DNA from: Candidatus Campbelliibacteriota bacterium
Lineage (GTDB): Bacteria > Patescibacteriota > Minisyncoccia > Phycocordibacterales > GCA-2747955
Length of the DNA: 47,162 bases
NCBI GenBank assembly: GCA_947311625.1
Contig: CAMZKW010000006.1
Span: 1-47,162 of the forward strand
Direction of reading: 5' to 3'
Below are positions 11,613-23,531 of this stretch, piece by piece. Position 1 is the stretch's first letter, and each line of letters begins with the position of its first letter. The translations under genes and the position numbers were made by a program. Below the pieces are notes generated by a model. It saw nothing but the letters and a program-made list of their open reading frames with translations, was not told the origin of the DNA and did not search any database.

Positions 11613-13472
11613 ATGTCACAAATTAAAGAACAAAACAATATAGAGAAAAAAACTTTTTTGAGTTTTTTTAGAAAAAAAGAAAGTAGAAAGGAAGAAGAAT
11701 TTAAATTAGGTTTTAATAGATTCAAAAAAGAAATTTTGAAAAGAAAATTAGATTTTTTTAAATTATTTATTGCTACTTTATTTATTTTTATCCCCGTAAC
11801 TTTTGGGAATTTTTTGAATGGAAAAATTTTAGATTCCTTAATTAAAGGTGGTCAAAAAAATATATTAGGTTATTCCTTTGATTTGATCTGATGGTTTGTT
11901 GGATTATATATTTTTGTCCAAATTTTATGAAGAATCTTTGATTTGTATGTTTATAAATATAAATCTCCAAGAGTTGCAAATGATATATATAAATCATATT
12001 CAAAAGAAATTTTCAAAAAAGTTATATCATATCCTATTTCATTTTTTAAGGAAAAATCTTTAGGAAGAGTAGTGCATTCTTTTACCACAGGTGTAGATAA
12101 AACTTCAGAATCTGTTTCTAAAACTATGTATTTTGTTGGTTACCCTTTTATGACAATATTTAATATTATGTTCCTATTTTATATTTCATGAAAAATTGCC
12201 TTAGTTGTTTTTATAGGTTCCATACTTTATTGAATACATTTAAAATTAACCATTGAAAAAAGAAAAAGAGTAACCAGGGAATTTAATAACATAAAAAAAG
12301 AGATAAGTTCAAAAATAACAGAAAGTATAAATTTTTCTATAGAGATTAAAAAAAATCTTAAAGAAGAAAAAGAGTTTAACTCATTGTCTAATCTTTTAAG
12401 TAATGATTTTCAAGATAAATTTTATAATAAAGTAAATTTTAACTTAATAAATTCTTTATTTTTAAAAATATTATTTCTGTCAGTTTCGATTATAGTTTTA
12501 TTTATGATTATTTTTCAATATAAGTCTGGATTTTTAACAGAAGGAGATGTTCTTGCAATTATAATGTATTCTAGTGCTGTTATGAGAAATGTGAATTTTA
12601 TAGTAAATTATATAAATACATATATAGAATCCTTTACTTTAATTGGCGACACTGAAAAACTACTACTCCAAACTCCAGAAAACTATGACAAAGATAAAAA
12701 ATCAAAAAAGGTGGAAGGAGAAATAGAATTCAAAAATCTAGATTTTGAATACGAATTAGAAAATGAAGAAAAAGAAAAAAAGAAATTTTCTTTAAAAAAT
12801 ATAAATCTAAAAATAGAAAAAGGACAAAAGGTAGCTTTTGTTGGTGAAAGTGGAGGAGGAAAATCTACATCCATAGAATTAATCGGTGGATTTTACTTTC
12901 CAAACAAAGGAGAAATATTAGTTGATAATATTTCTACAAGGGAATGAAATCTAAATGATTTAAGAAAATCCATAGCTTATGTTTCTCAAGATATAGCTAT
13001 CTTTAATACAACCATTAAAGATAATATAGCTTATGGTTCTTTAAAAGAAAATATAAGTGATGAAGAAATAAGAGAAGCAGCTAAATTAGCACATATTGAT
13101 GAATATATAGAAAACTTACCAGATAAATATGATACAAAGGTAGGGGAAAAAGGATTAAAACTATCGGGAGGTCAAAGACAAAGAATAGCTATAGCTAGGG
13201 CAATTCTAAGAAATCCAAAAATATTAATTCTAGATGAACCAACATCAGCTTTAGATATTAAATCAGAAACTTACATAACAGAAGCTTTAAAAGATTTAAT
13301 GAAAGGAAGAACTACCATAATAATAGCTCACAGAATTTCAACCATTAGAGATGCAGATAAAATCTTTGTATTCCATAGAGGTGAAATAGTTGAAGAAGGA
13401 AGTTACCGAGAACTAACAGAAAAAGATGGGAGATTTAAAGAAATGGTTGAGTTGAGTGATGGGTTAAATTAA
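11613..13472 (+). CDS. ABC exporter with fused TM and ATPase domains, TGA=Trp
   Basis: GESGGGKST Walker A, LSGGQRQRIAIARAIL signature, LILDEPTSALD; four track fragments in one frame. Confidence 0.92.
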
Positions 13473-13473
13473 A

Positions 13474-13513
13474 AATAACGACATAAATTGCTATAGCAAT
13501 TTATGTCGTTATT
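13474..13513. repeat. Palindromic hairpin repeat, copy 1 (probable terminator)
   Basis: AATAACGACATAAATTGCTATAGCAATTTATGTCGTTATT perfect palindrome; near-identical copies at 31625 and 35809. Confidence 0.85.
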
Positions 13514-13578
13514 TATTTTAAAAAAATAAAATTTTTTTATTTTAAATTTTATAAAATGCTATAATATATAAATATATT

Positions 13579-15069
13579 ATGTCTAAAAAATTTGCAATAA
13601 AAATAAATAAAATCACAAAGTATTTTGATGAAAAACTTATTTTAGATAAGGTGGATTTTTCTTTATATTTTGGTGAAAAGGTGGCTTTAATTGGACCTAA
13701 TGGTTCTGGAAAATCTACACTATCTAAAATTATTTTAGGAGAAGAAAAGCAAGATTCAGGAACCATAGAGGTTTTTAAAGAGTTTAAAATATCTTATTTA
13801 CCCCAGGAATTTAATAAAGATATTTTAGTGGAAAGATATCTAGAAATGGAAAAAAGAGTTAGTGATGAGCGAAGAAAAATTTTTGAGTTGTTTGATGATT
13901 TTGGGTTTAGTGAAGAAATTTTGCGAAGCAAAATTTCTTCTTTGTCTGGTGGTGAAAAAACTAAAATATTTTTGATTAAAGTGACTTTAGAAAATTCTGA
14001 TATCATTATTTTAGATGAACCAACAAATAATTTAGATAGTGATGGTTTAGATTATTTAGAGAAAATTATAAATAATTCAAAATCTTCATTTTTAATTATC
14101 TCCCATGACAGAAATTTTTTAGACAATACCGTTTCTAAAATTATTTCTTTAGATGGTGATTTTCATAGTATAAAAATTTATGATGGAAATTATTCTTCCT
14201 ACATATATCAAAAAGAGCAGAGCGATGAAAGAGATGAAAGGCTTTATGGAGAAAACCAAAGAAGAAAAAAAAAAATTGAAGAAGAAATAAAAATAAATCA
14301 AGGAAAGGCTTTTAGAAAAGAAACTGGAGTAAAAGTTAATTCTGATAATGATAAATTGGGAAATAATTTAAAAAAATCAAATTATGCATTAAAAGCATCT
14401 GGGGCTTTAAAAAATGCAAAAAATAAATTAAAAAATTTTGATGAGCTGGAAAGAGTAAAAAATAAAAGACCTTTAATTATTGATTTTTCAGAAATGAAAA
14501 ATTCTGGAGTAAATGTTTTAAAAATAGAAAATTTAATTTTAAATTTTGGTTTTAAAGAAAAAATAAATTATGAAATTTTTTCTGGAGATAGAGTTTTAAT
14601 TTCTGGTAAAAATGGTTCTGGTAAATCTACATTAATAAAAACTATTTTAGATTATAAAGAATATTCAGAAGAAATAATTTGAGGATCAAATATAAAATTA
14701 GGTTATTTACCACAAAACTTGAATTATGGAAAAGATGATGAAAAATTTATAGATTATTTTTTAGAAGAAACTGGAAAAAATATTACTGAAGCAAGAAAAG
14801 TTTTAAAACGATTTGGTTTCTTTGATGAAGAGGTAGTATCTAAAATAAATAGTTTATCTCCTGGGATGAGGGCTAGGGGAAAAATAGCTCTTATGTTAGC
14901 AGATAACCCCAACGTTCTTATTTTAGATGAGCCAACAAATAATTTAGATTTAGAAGTTTTAGAGGAATTTGAAAAAGCTTTAAAAAAATATAAAGGGACA
15001 ATTATTTTTGTTTCCCATGATAAATATTTTATAGAAAAAATATCACCAAATAAAATTTTAGAATTATAA
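13579..15069 (+). CDS. ABC-F family ATPase (tandem ABC domains)
   Basis: Two Walker A motifs (GPNGSGKST, GKNGSGKST), LSGGEKTK, LILDEPTNNLD. Confidence 0.93.
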
Positions 15070-15097
15070 AAAAAATCAAATTTTTGTTTGATATTTT

Positions 15098-15802
15098 TTA
15101 TAATTCTAAAATAAATTTTTCCAAAGAATTTTTTAAATTTATTTTTCCTCTTCGACTTTCAGAATGAATTTTTAAAAGATTGAAAAGTTTATCACTGACT
15201 TCATTTTTTTTTCAGTTTTTTAAATTAGATTTTGCTTTTTTATAGGGGAATGATTTTAGTCCAGATTCTTTCTCAGAAAATTTTTCAGATAAAGATAAAG
15301 TTTTTATTGACCAAAAAATAACATTGTAAATATCTTCAGGCAGGATACCATTTTTTAAACTTTCTTGGTAAAAAGTTCAAGCTTCTTTTTTATTTTTAGA
15401 TTGTAAATAATCTGAAATTTTAAAAAGATTTTCATCTATCTTTTTATTTTTTTTAAATTCTTCCAAGGAATATGAAAATTTTTTAACCTCTTTTTCTTCG
15501 CTGGCAGTTATTTTTTCTTCTGAAAAAATAAAAGCTGATTCTGATTTTTTAAATTCTTCTAAATTTTCTAAAATTCATTTTTTTAAATCTTTGTTGTAAA
15601 AAATATTTGTCAGTAAAATAATATTTTTTTCTTCAAAAAGACCTTGAGATTTTAATAATTCTTTTAGTTTTTCATCTGTTAAATCAAAAGAATCAAAATG
15701 TATAAAATTAGAGGAAGGTCTTTTTGATTTTACATTTATTAAAACAGACTGTATTTTTTTTTGTCTTTTTTCAAAATTATCTCCAAAGTAGAATAATAAC
15801 AT
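15098..15802 (-). CDS. holA: DNA polymerase III delta subunit-like, TGA=Trp
   Basis: MLLFYFGDNFEKRQKKIQ...; position and architecture of HolA; TGTTATAAT-N6-ATG on minus strand. Confidence 0.7.
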
Positions 15803-15994
15803 ATTTATATTATAACATTTCTGATATAATAGAAAAATGTTTTTTTAAAATTAAATCTTAAGCTTAGAAATCTTTTGATTTTTTTATTCCAATAGATTAC
15901 AGAGTTTTTGTTTTTTAGGAATGAGTTGTTTTTAATCAAAAATTTTATCCAAGAAAATATTATCAATAATATTTTTTAATGATATAATATAGAG

Positions 15995-16984
15995 ATGAAT
16001 TATTTATATTTTGGAATTGTTTTAGGAATCTTTACTTTAGTTTGAATTTTTTTAAAATGAAAAAAAAGAATGATTATGGTAACTCATTCAGGAGCATATC
16101 ATTTGGATGATGTATTTTCGACATCAGTTTTAATAATTAAAGCTAAAATGGAAGGAAATTTTTTTCAAGTAATTAGAACTCGGGATGAAAAGAAATTTGA
16201 GAAATGAAGGATGGCTAGGAAAAAAGGTAGAGAGGTGTATATATATGATGTGGGAAGAATTTATAATGAAGAAAAAAATGAATTTGATCATCACCAAATT
16301 GGAGGTGCTGGAAAAAGAAAAAATGGTATAGAATATTCTTCAGCTGGACTAGTGTGAAAAAAGTTTGGAAAAGAAGTGTGTGGTTCCGAAGAGATAGCTT
16401 GAAAAATTGAAAAAAAAATGGTTTTAGCAATTGACGCTTTAGATAATGGCCAGTCTATATATGAACAGAAATATGATTTTTACAACTATGATTTATCAAA
16501 TTTAATAAAATCATTTTTACCAGTTAAAAAAAATAAATTTAAATTAAATTTTGCCTTTTGTAAATCCGTTAGACTATTAGAAAATATTTTAAAAAAAGAA
16601 ATTAATTTTTCAAAAAAACTTGTAGATGATGAAAAAAAAGTTTCAGAAGTTTATAGAAAATCAGAAAATAAAAAAGTTTTAATATTTAAAGATTCTGATA
16701 TATCAACTATTTCTATTGTTGAAAAATATCCTGATGTTTTGTTTACCATAACACAAAAAGAAAAAAATGTTTGAGTTATAGAAACAATTTCTAAAAAATT
16801 TGGTTCTTTTGAAAGAAGAAAATATTTACCAAAATCCTGGGGAGGTCTGGAAGGCTATGATTTAGATAATATTACAGGTGTGGTTGGTGGAATATTTTGT
16901 CATAGAAATGTTTTTATTGCATCAGCAAGAACTGAAAAATCTGCTAGGGAAATGGTAGAAATTGCTCTGAAAAATAAAGAGTAA
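15995..16984 (+). CDS. MYG1/UPF0160-family DHH-like hydrolase with N-terminal TM segment, TGA=Trp
   Basis: MVTHSGAYHLDDVFSTS, FDHHQIGGAGKRKNGIEYSSAGLVWKKFG; TATAAT-N6-ATG. Confidence 0.85.
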
Positions 16985-17007
16985 TTTTTTTTCTAAAAAA
17001 ACCAATT

Positions 17008-18285
17008 TTAAATTGGTAAATTCATAGGAGCTTCTCCTTTTTTTGAATCAATTCTTTCAAATGTTGGTGTTGCCGTTGTAGCAGTGGGTGGGTGAAAAAT
17101 TGTTGCTAATTCTTCTGTGGACATAACAAATGTATTATATCTTTTTCCATTATGCTGTCAAACTTTTTTTTCTTGATTTGATGCTTCAAAAAATTTTCTT
17201 CTTTTAAAATCTCCAAACATTGTTCTCCTTAATTCTTCAGTTCTTTTTCCACTTGGGTCTTGTCATGTATAATCAAAGCCTGTATGGAACCCATAGCCTA
17301 GATTGTTAAAATCTATAGATGTTAGTGGTTGAAAAAAAGCTAAAGTTGGATTTATATTTCCGGCATCAAATTTACCATCTTCTGAAAAATAAATAATTCT
17401 CACACCTGTTCAATATGAAGGTTTATTTATATTATCAATAATAGAAGAAATAACTTCTTTCTCTCTATCGGTAGAAACTTTTTGAAATTTAATACCATCG
17501 GCATTTTCTTCCATTAAATCTTCTTTAATTTTTTCAATCTCTTCCTTGGCAATATCTTTTCAATCATAATATTCATCTTTTCCTATACCAAAAATTCTTT
17601 TCCAAAAAGGCTTTTCTTTTAGGTAATCTTTCTTTTGAGCTTTTATAACTATTTGCATTCAAAAATTTTCACCTTCTCCAATATTCCCAAGGGTTTCTAT
17701 AAAATATGAAATAGGGTCTATAACCTCCTCTGCTTTTAGTCCAGGTTTATCTAGACCAAATTTTTTATAAGTTTTGATTGGTAGAGGGTCCGGTTTATTT
17801 AATTTTGCTTCAAACCCAAAGAAACCTCCAGCAGCTTCCTTTTCATAGGAAAAATATTTTGTATAATCTGGAACTTGATTCATTTCTATGGTTGGATATT
17901 GAGCATAAAATGCAGATTCTACTAATTTAGAAAGTGATTTTCTTGTCAAAATATAAAATCTAACATTACCATCTATGGATGCAATCTCCAAAGAATATTT
18001 CGCTCTAGATTTTCCAGACCAACTTTTAGAAAATCAATTTCCTTCACCACCAGTTTGAACTAGAGAAGAAAGAACTATTTCCATCGCTTCGGGTGTTTTA
18101 AAAATTTCTTTTGGTGATTTTATTTCGTAGAGAACCGTTTCTTGACCCAATTCAAATTCCCAGGCTTTTAAATCATAGAACTTATTTTTTAATCTTATTA
18201 GAAGTTGAATAAAAATAATTATTGGTAGAAAAACTAAAAATACATAAAATGTTATTTCCAATGTGTGTAAAATAGTATCAAACAT
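17008..18285 (-). CDS. Large membrane-anchored hypothetical protein of a type common in CPR genomes, TGA=Trp
   Basis: N-terminal TM then soluble domain; one frame through several TGA; TGATATAAT-N6-ATG on minus strand. Confidence 0.65.
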
Positions 18286-18451
18286 AAGTTTATTATATCA
18301 AAAAATAATAATAATAAAAATACTTAGTTTGGATTCAAATCTAATTCAGAATTTTAGTGGTATTTTTTATAAATATTTAGAATATTCTTTTATTTTTTTA
18401 AAAAACTAAAGTATAAAATACGTCAATGGATCTAATTAACTCAAAAACTAC

Positions 18452-18478
18452 TTGACAAAAAAAAAAGACGATTATAAT
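18452..18478 (+). promoter_or_regulatory. Consensus promoter with poly-A spacer
   Basis: TTGACA-(A9)GACGAT-TATAAT. Confidence 0.7.
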
Positions 18479-18543
18479 ACAAAAAGATAAAAAGCGGAGC
18501 GAAAGCTAATAAATAATAAAACAGAAAAGGAGAAGTAATAGGA

Positions 18544-19149
18544 TTGTTTGATACAGAAGAGGTTAATATAGGCTTAAAAAACAGAAACAAGTTTATTATA
18601 GGAGGGAGTATCGATCAGAATATATTCTTTAGAGTTAGAGATTTTCTTACTTATTTTGAATCTAGAGCTGATTTAAGTACAGGTAAATATCCTGATATCG
18701 AAATCAAAATTGATTCTCCAGGTGGTGATTATTCGAAATACGGAAAGAACATCTGTATAATGCTAAATGAGTACAAAGGTAAAATTACAGGTATAGCTAC
18801 GGCTAATTGTAGCTCAATGGCTTTTTTAATTTTACAGAATTGCGATGTGAGAGTAGCCTATGAGAATGTAAGGATGGTTCCGCATTTGGTATCATACACA
18901 AATTTTCATGAAAGGCTTACATCGGTTGTTTATGAAAAGTTGATAAATGGCGACAAGAAGCTTTTAAAGGGGTTGAAATATCGTCTAAAAAAATTACAAA
19001 AAGATGATATGGATTTATCTAAATTCCTATCAAAAAAAAGTAATTTATCGGAAAAAAAAGTGTTGAAATTGTTGAAGAAAGATACAACTATTTCAGCAAA
19101 AAAAGCTTTAAAGTTGGGATTTATTGATGAAATAATTCCAGCTTTTTAA
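18544..19149 (+). CDS. Standalone ClpP/SppA-like serine protease, SD-led class (TTG start)
   Basis: IDSPGGDYSKYGKNICIML, IATANCSSMAFLIL (Ser nucleophile context), MVPHLVS (His), LGFIDEII. Confidence 0.7.
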   Translation: MFDTEEVNIGLKNRNKFIIGGSIDQNIFFRVRDFLTYFESRADLSTGKYPDIEIKIDSPGGDYSKYGKNICIMLNEYKGKITGIATANCSSMAFLILQNCDVRVAYENVRMVPHLVSYTNFHERLTSVVYEKLINGDKKLLKGLKYRLKKLQKDDMDLSKFLSKKSNLSEKKVLKLLKKDTTISAKKALKLGFIDEIIPAF

Positions 19150-19203
19150 TAATAAATTCTCCATGGTGTTTTAGTGGAGGATGTTTTTTTTAAAAAAAAA
19201 ATC

Positions 19204-19226
19204 AGGTGGCGGCGTAGCCGCCACCT
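19204..19226. terminator. GC-rich terminator hairpin
   Basis: AGGTGGCGGCGTAGCCGCCACCT. Confidence 0.7.
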
Positions 19227-19254
19227 ACATTATTAAAAATGTTATAATAAAAAT

Positions 19255-20196
19255 ATGTTTATTAGGAAAAAAAAAGTTATTTTAATCAATGGGCCAACGG
19301 CTTCGGGAAAATCTTCTTTAGCTATTGAATTGGCAAAAAAAATAAATGGTGAGATTATTTCAGTGGATTCTCGTCAGGTTTTTAAGGAAATTCCATATTT
19401 TTCTGGAGCAGTTTTGGAAAGCGAAATGGATGGTATAAAACATCATTTTGTGGGTGAATTATCTTTATTAAAAAATAATGAATTTAATATTTCAAATTTT
19501 CAAAAAAAAGTTTTTCAAAAAATTGATGAAATTTTAGAAAAAGGAAAAAGTCCAATTTTAGTTGGAGGTTCATCTTTCTTTTTTGAATCAGTGATTTATA
19601 AAAATTTTTTACCAGAAATTAAACCAGACTTGGAGATTAGAAAAGAATTAGAAAAAAAAACAAAGGAAGAATTGTATCAAGAAATTTTAGAAAAGGATAA
19701 AAAAACAGCTGAAAGAATTGATAAAAATAATCCTGCTCGTTTAATTAGGGCGGTGGAAATTATTAGAAAAAATGGTTTTGTGCCGGAGCAAAAAAAAACT
19801 TTAAGAAAAAAATATTTTTTCTATGAAATTTTTCTTTATGACGAAAGAGAAAAAATCAACAAAAAAATTGAAAATAATTTTTTGAAGAGAGCAGATGGGA
19901 TTTTGAAGGAGGCGGAAATTTTGCGAAGCAAAATTTCCATCCAAAAATTACAACAACTCGGATTGGCCTATAAAAATATTTTTAATTTTTGAGAAGGTAA
20001 AATAACAGAAAAAGAATTTATTAAATTAGGTATAAAGGAGGAGCAAAAATATGCAAAAAGACAAATAACTTATTTAAAAAAATTTTTTAAAAATTTACCA
20101 GAAAAAAAATGATGAAATTTCAAAAATATAAAAAAAGAAAAATTTTTTTCCCACAATGAGATGTTGTTTGAAAAAGTTATTAATTTTTTAAAATAA
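19255..20196 (+). CDS. miaA: tRNA dimethylallyltransferase, TGA=Trp
   Basis: LINGPTASGKSSLAIELAKKINGEIISVDSRQVF; KYAKRQITYLKKF. Confidence 0.95.
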
Positions 20197-20220
20197 AAAA
20201 TACATTTACGTATTTTATTG

Positions 20221-20293
20221 TCCACCCGGAAGGACTTGAACCTTCGGCCATCAGATTAAGAGTCTGGTGCTCTACCAACTGAGCTACGAGTGG
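20221..20293 (-). tRNA. tRNA-Lys (anticodon CTT)
   Basis: Reverse complement folds: acceptor CCACTCG/CGGGTGG, anticodon loop CTCTTAA, T-loop TTCAAGT. Confidence 0.95.
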
Positions 20294-20378
20294 ATATTTA
20301 ATTTATGAATTATAACAAATAATAAAATTATATCAATATTTTCTTTTTTTATAAAAATAAAAATGATATAATTAAAAA

Positions 20379-21008
20379 ATGATAATAACAAGATATGAAA
20401 ATTATTTTTTAAAATTTTCCTTTTCCGATAAAATAATTGGTTTAAATCCACCATCAAAGGATTCAAAATTAAAAACTTCAAAATTTGGTTCCGATGTAGT
20501 TCTATCCAATGTATTCCATAAAGATTTTAATGGTTTTGAATTTATGTCATTTGGGGATAGAGAACCGTTTGTTATTAAAGGTCCAGGTGAGTATGAAGTC
20601 TCTGATGTTTTTATAAAAGCCTATGGTTTTGTCTCAAAATTTGATGGAGAAGATAAAATAATAACTTCATACACAATGCTTTTGGATGGAATAAATATTG
20701 CAATTTTTGGACCTATCTCTTCCGGTGATAAATTTTCCAATGAAGCCTACGAAGAATTTTCGAAATCTGATGTTTTTATTTTACCCATTGGAGGCGGAGA
20801 TGCTTTTTCCCCAAAGGATGCTTGAAAATTTGTTAAACAATTTGGACCAAAAATTATTATTCCAGTTTTTGGAACAAAAGAAGATGTAGAGGAATTTAAA
20901 ACAAATGTTGGGGTTGATGTTTTAGTGGAAGAAAAATTAACTTTAAAACAAAAAGATATTCCCGAAGAGGGAATTTTAAAAATTTATGATTTAAAACTTG
21001 CTAAGTAG
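20379..21008 (+). CDS. Metallo-beta-lactamase-fold-like protein
   Basis: FVIKGPGEYEVSDVFIKAYG..., VFILPIGGGDAFSPKDAWKFVKQFGPKIIIPVFG; TATAAT-N6-ATG. Confidence 0.65.
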
Positions 21009-21049
21009 TAAGTTTTTTTGTATAATAAAGAAAAAAGTAAGGAGGAATT

Positions 21050-21232
21050 ATGGTGTGGTGGTTTTTATTGTATATTTGTATTGGATTTATAGTGTCTATT
21101 ATTGATAGCATGGTTAGAAAATCTGATATGCTGAGTATAGCAGCATTTATTATTTGGCCGGTGGTTCTATTTCTACTTTTAAAATTATTGGTAGACATAG
21201 TTTATATTATTTACAAAACAAAAAAAGGATGA
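21050..21232 (+). CDS. Small membrane protein, SD-led class
   Basis: AAGGAGGaattATG; three TGG Trp; ends TGA-TAA. Confidence 0.65.
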   Translation: MVWWFLLYICIGFIVSIIDSMVRKSDMLSIAAFIIWPVVLFLLLKLLVDIVYIIYKTKKG

Positions 21233-21235
21233 TAA

Positions 21236-21607
21236 ATGATATATTTTTTTAAAAAAATATGGTCCAAAGTATTTGGTCCAACGGTTAGAGGCTTATCGGA
21301 AAGTGATATCAAGAAATTGGTAAGTTTGGCGATAAAAAACAAAAGACGATGTTCTAGCGGATTTACTTTAAAAATAGGTTATACTCATCAAGGTTTTTAC
21401 CATAAAGAAAGTATGAATCTATTAGGTCAGTATCTAAAAAATTCAAAAAGTTTTTGGGCAGTTATCAAAGATGGATATCTTATTTTTGATTTTGAGATGA
21501 AAAAGGTAAAAATATTTGGTGACAAATTTGAAGATGGAGACGAAGCAACGCTTAAGATTTATCTCGAGGGTGTGGAAAATGATTTTTTTAGAAAGGAGAA
21601 AAGATGA
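21236..21607 (+). CDS. Small hypothetical protein, SD-led class
   Basis: Two TGG Trp; TGA stop overlaps next ATG (ATGA). Confidence 0.65.
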   Translation: MIYFFKKIWSKVFGPTVRGLSESDIKKLVSLAIKNKRRCSSGFTLKIGYTHQGFYHKESMNLLGQYLKNSKSFWAVIKDGYLIFDFEMKKVKIFGDKFEDGDEATLKIYLEGVENDFFRKEKR

Positions 21608-22011
21608 AAAAAGATAATATTATTGGAAAAATAATTCCTCTTTTAGGAAAGAGTGGTATCTTTGATTCAGAGTTAGAGACTATGGTCATTACTTTTGGTG
21701 ATTTTGATGGAGATTCTCTAGAAAGAATTAACATGGAATTTCAACCACAAAGTCTAATAATTTTTTCTGAGAAATATTCTTTTGAAAATAATAACGACTT
21801 CTGGTTCATCATCGAACAGGCAAAAAAGTTTAAAGATAAGAGGAATGTCGTTATCGTCTCAGATAATCAAGAGTTTCTAAAATTTGTTGTTTCAACAAGT
21901 TTAGAGCTTCTTGATACGGCAGCTGGTTTCTTTACCGGTGTGACTTATAATTTCACCGATGGGGTTAAAGAATTTAATTCCAGAAGTGGGATTTATAAGA
22001 ATAGATGTTAG
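21604..22011 (+). CDS. Small hypothetical protein, SD-led class
   Basis: AAAGGAGaaaagATG; TAG stop then tandem terminators. Confidence 0.65.
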   Translation: MKKDNIIGKIIPLLGKSGIFDSELETMVITFGDFDGDSLERINMEFQPQSLIIFSEKYSFENNNDFWFIIEQAKKFKDKRNVVIVSDNQEFLKFVVSTSLELLDTAAGFFTGVTYNFTDGVKEFNSRSGIYKNRC

Positions 22012-22039
22012 TTGTGGCGAGCGATAGCGAGCCACTTTT

Positions 22040-22100
22040 TTTTATTTTATTGTGGTGGGCTGGCTGGCTTTGCCAGCCAGACCACCACAATAAAATAAAA
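22040..22100. terminator. Very long inverted-repeat bidirectional terminator
   Basis: TTTTATTTTATTGTGGTGGgCTGGCTGGctttGCCAGCCAGaCCACCACAATAAAATAAAA. Confidence 0.85.
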
Positions 22101-22119
22101 AATATGTTAAAATTATTCT

Positions 22120-23025
22120 ATGAATAAATTTCAAAATATTAGTGACTCCAATGTAAGAAAAACTTGATTTTTAATAAGTATATTTTCTGGAATAATTATT
22201 ACAATTGGTTGATTTTTAGCAGACCAATTTCAAAACAATTTAATTTTATATGGTTCCATTGGTTTTTCTTTAATTTCAACCTGAGTCTCATATTTCTTTT
22301 CAGATAAAATGGCAATAAAATCTTCTGGTTCTAAACCAATTGATTTAAAAACTAAAGATGGTCAGAGGTTGAATAATATTGTTTCAGATCTAGTTTCTCT
22401 TTCGGGAATACCAAAACCAAAAATTTTTATTATGAATGAGGATGCAATAAATGCTTTTGCCACTGGAAGAAATCCAAAAAATGCTTCAGTTTCTGTGACA
22501 AAGGGAGCCTTGGAAAAATTAAACGATAATGAATTAAAAGGTGTTTTATCTCATGAATTAACCCATGTGATAAATAGGGATATTTTGATAATGACAATAG
22601 TAGTATCTTTGGCAGGAATATTAACTTTCTTTATAAGAATGTTTAATCAAATTCAAAGATCGAATAAAAAATCTCCTTTGAGTCCTTTGGCAACTATATT
22701 TTTGATTACATTGGCACCCATAACTGTTTCTTTAATTAGGTCATCTGTTTCAAGAAAAAGAGAATATATGGCAGATGCTGGAGGGGCTATGATGACTCAT
22801 AATCCAGAATATTTAGCTGATGCTTTGGAAAAAATTAAATTATATTCTAAACCAATGAAAAAAAAATCTTTAAATACATCTCATCTTTTTATATCAAGTC
22901 CTTATAGGTCTGATATTGCTGGAATAAAATTAAATTTTTTAGATAATTTATTTTCAACACATCCACCTTTGGAAGATAGAATAAAAGTATTAAGAAATGG
23001 TGGGAGGAAAGATATTTTAAAATAA
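22120..23025 (+). CDS. htpX: Protease HtpX homolog (M48), TGA=Trp
   Basis: GVLSHELTHVINRDILIMT, SRKREYMADAGGA; N-terminal TM segments upstream of the track ORF in same frame. Confidence 0.95.
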
Positions 23026-23097
23026 ATCAGATATGCTTTATGTATTGTTTGCATAAAGTCTTTTTTTATTATTTAATTTAAAAAAAAGGAGGTAAAG

Positions 23098-23425
23098 ATG
23101 CAAAACAAGACATTGTTCTTTGCATATAATAGCAAAGGTAAAAAATATTAAGGTGGGATTTGTTGTAGATGAAGAAATTCTCCCTCTAACAAATTTTAGC
23201 AATATAGATGTTGTTTCTGCCTATTTCAGTTTTCATAATATTATTTATCTAGAAAACATTGAGGTTTTAGAAAACAATGTTGTCCTGGAAACAGGTATCT
23301 ATAGTGTTGTTTTTATTAAGGGTGTAGAGGCCGCCAGAGGTTTTGGCTTGGAAATGAGAGAGGTAAAACTTTCAGATTTTCCTCTTTTAAAATCTTTTAA
23401 GGAGATGGCAGGTAAATTATTTTGA
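23098..23425 (+). CDS. Small hypothetical protein, SD-led class, with apparent +1 frame change (main ORF from about 23120)
   Basis: AAAAGGAGGTAAAGATG starts MQNKTLFFAYNSKGKKY*; the long ORF lies in the next frame; TGA at end directly precedes terminator stem. Confidence 0.45.
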
Positions 23426-23531
23426 ATAGGCATCTTATGCTTATTCTTTTTTTAAAAAATGTTTTTTTTAGTTAAAGATTTAATCTAAAATCAAGAACAA
23501 TTCATTTTAAAAAATATGTTAAAATTAAAAA

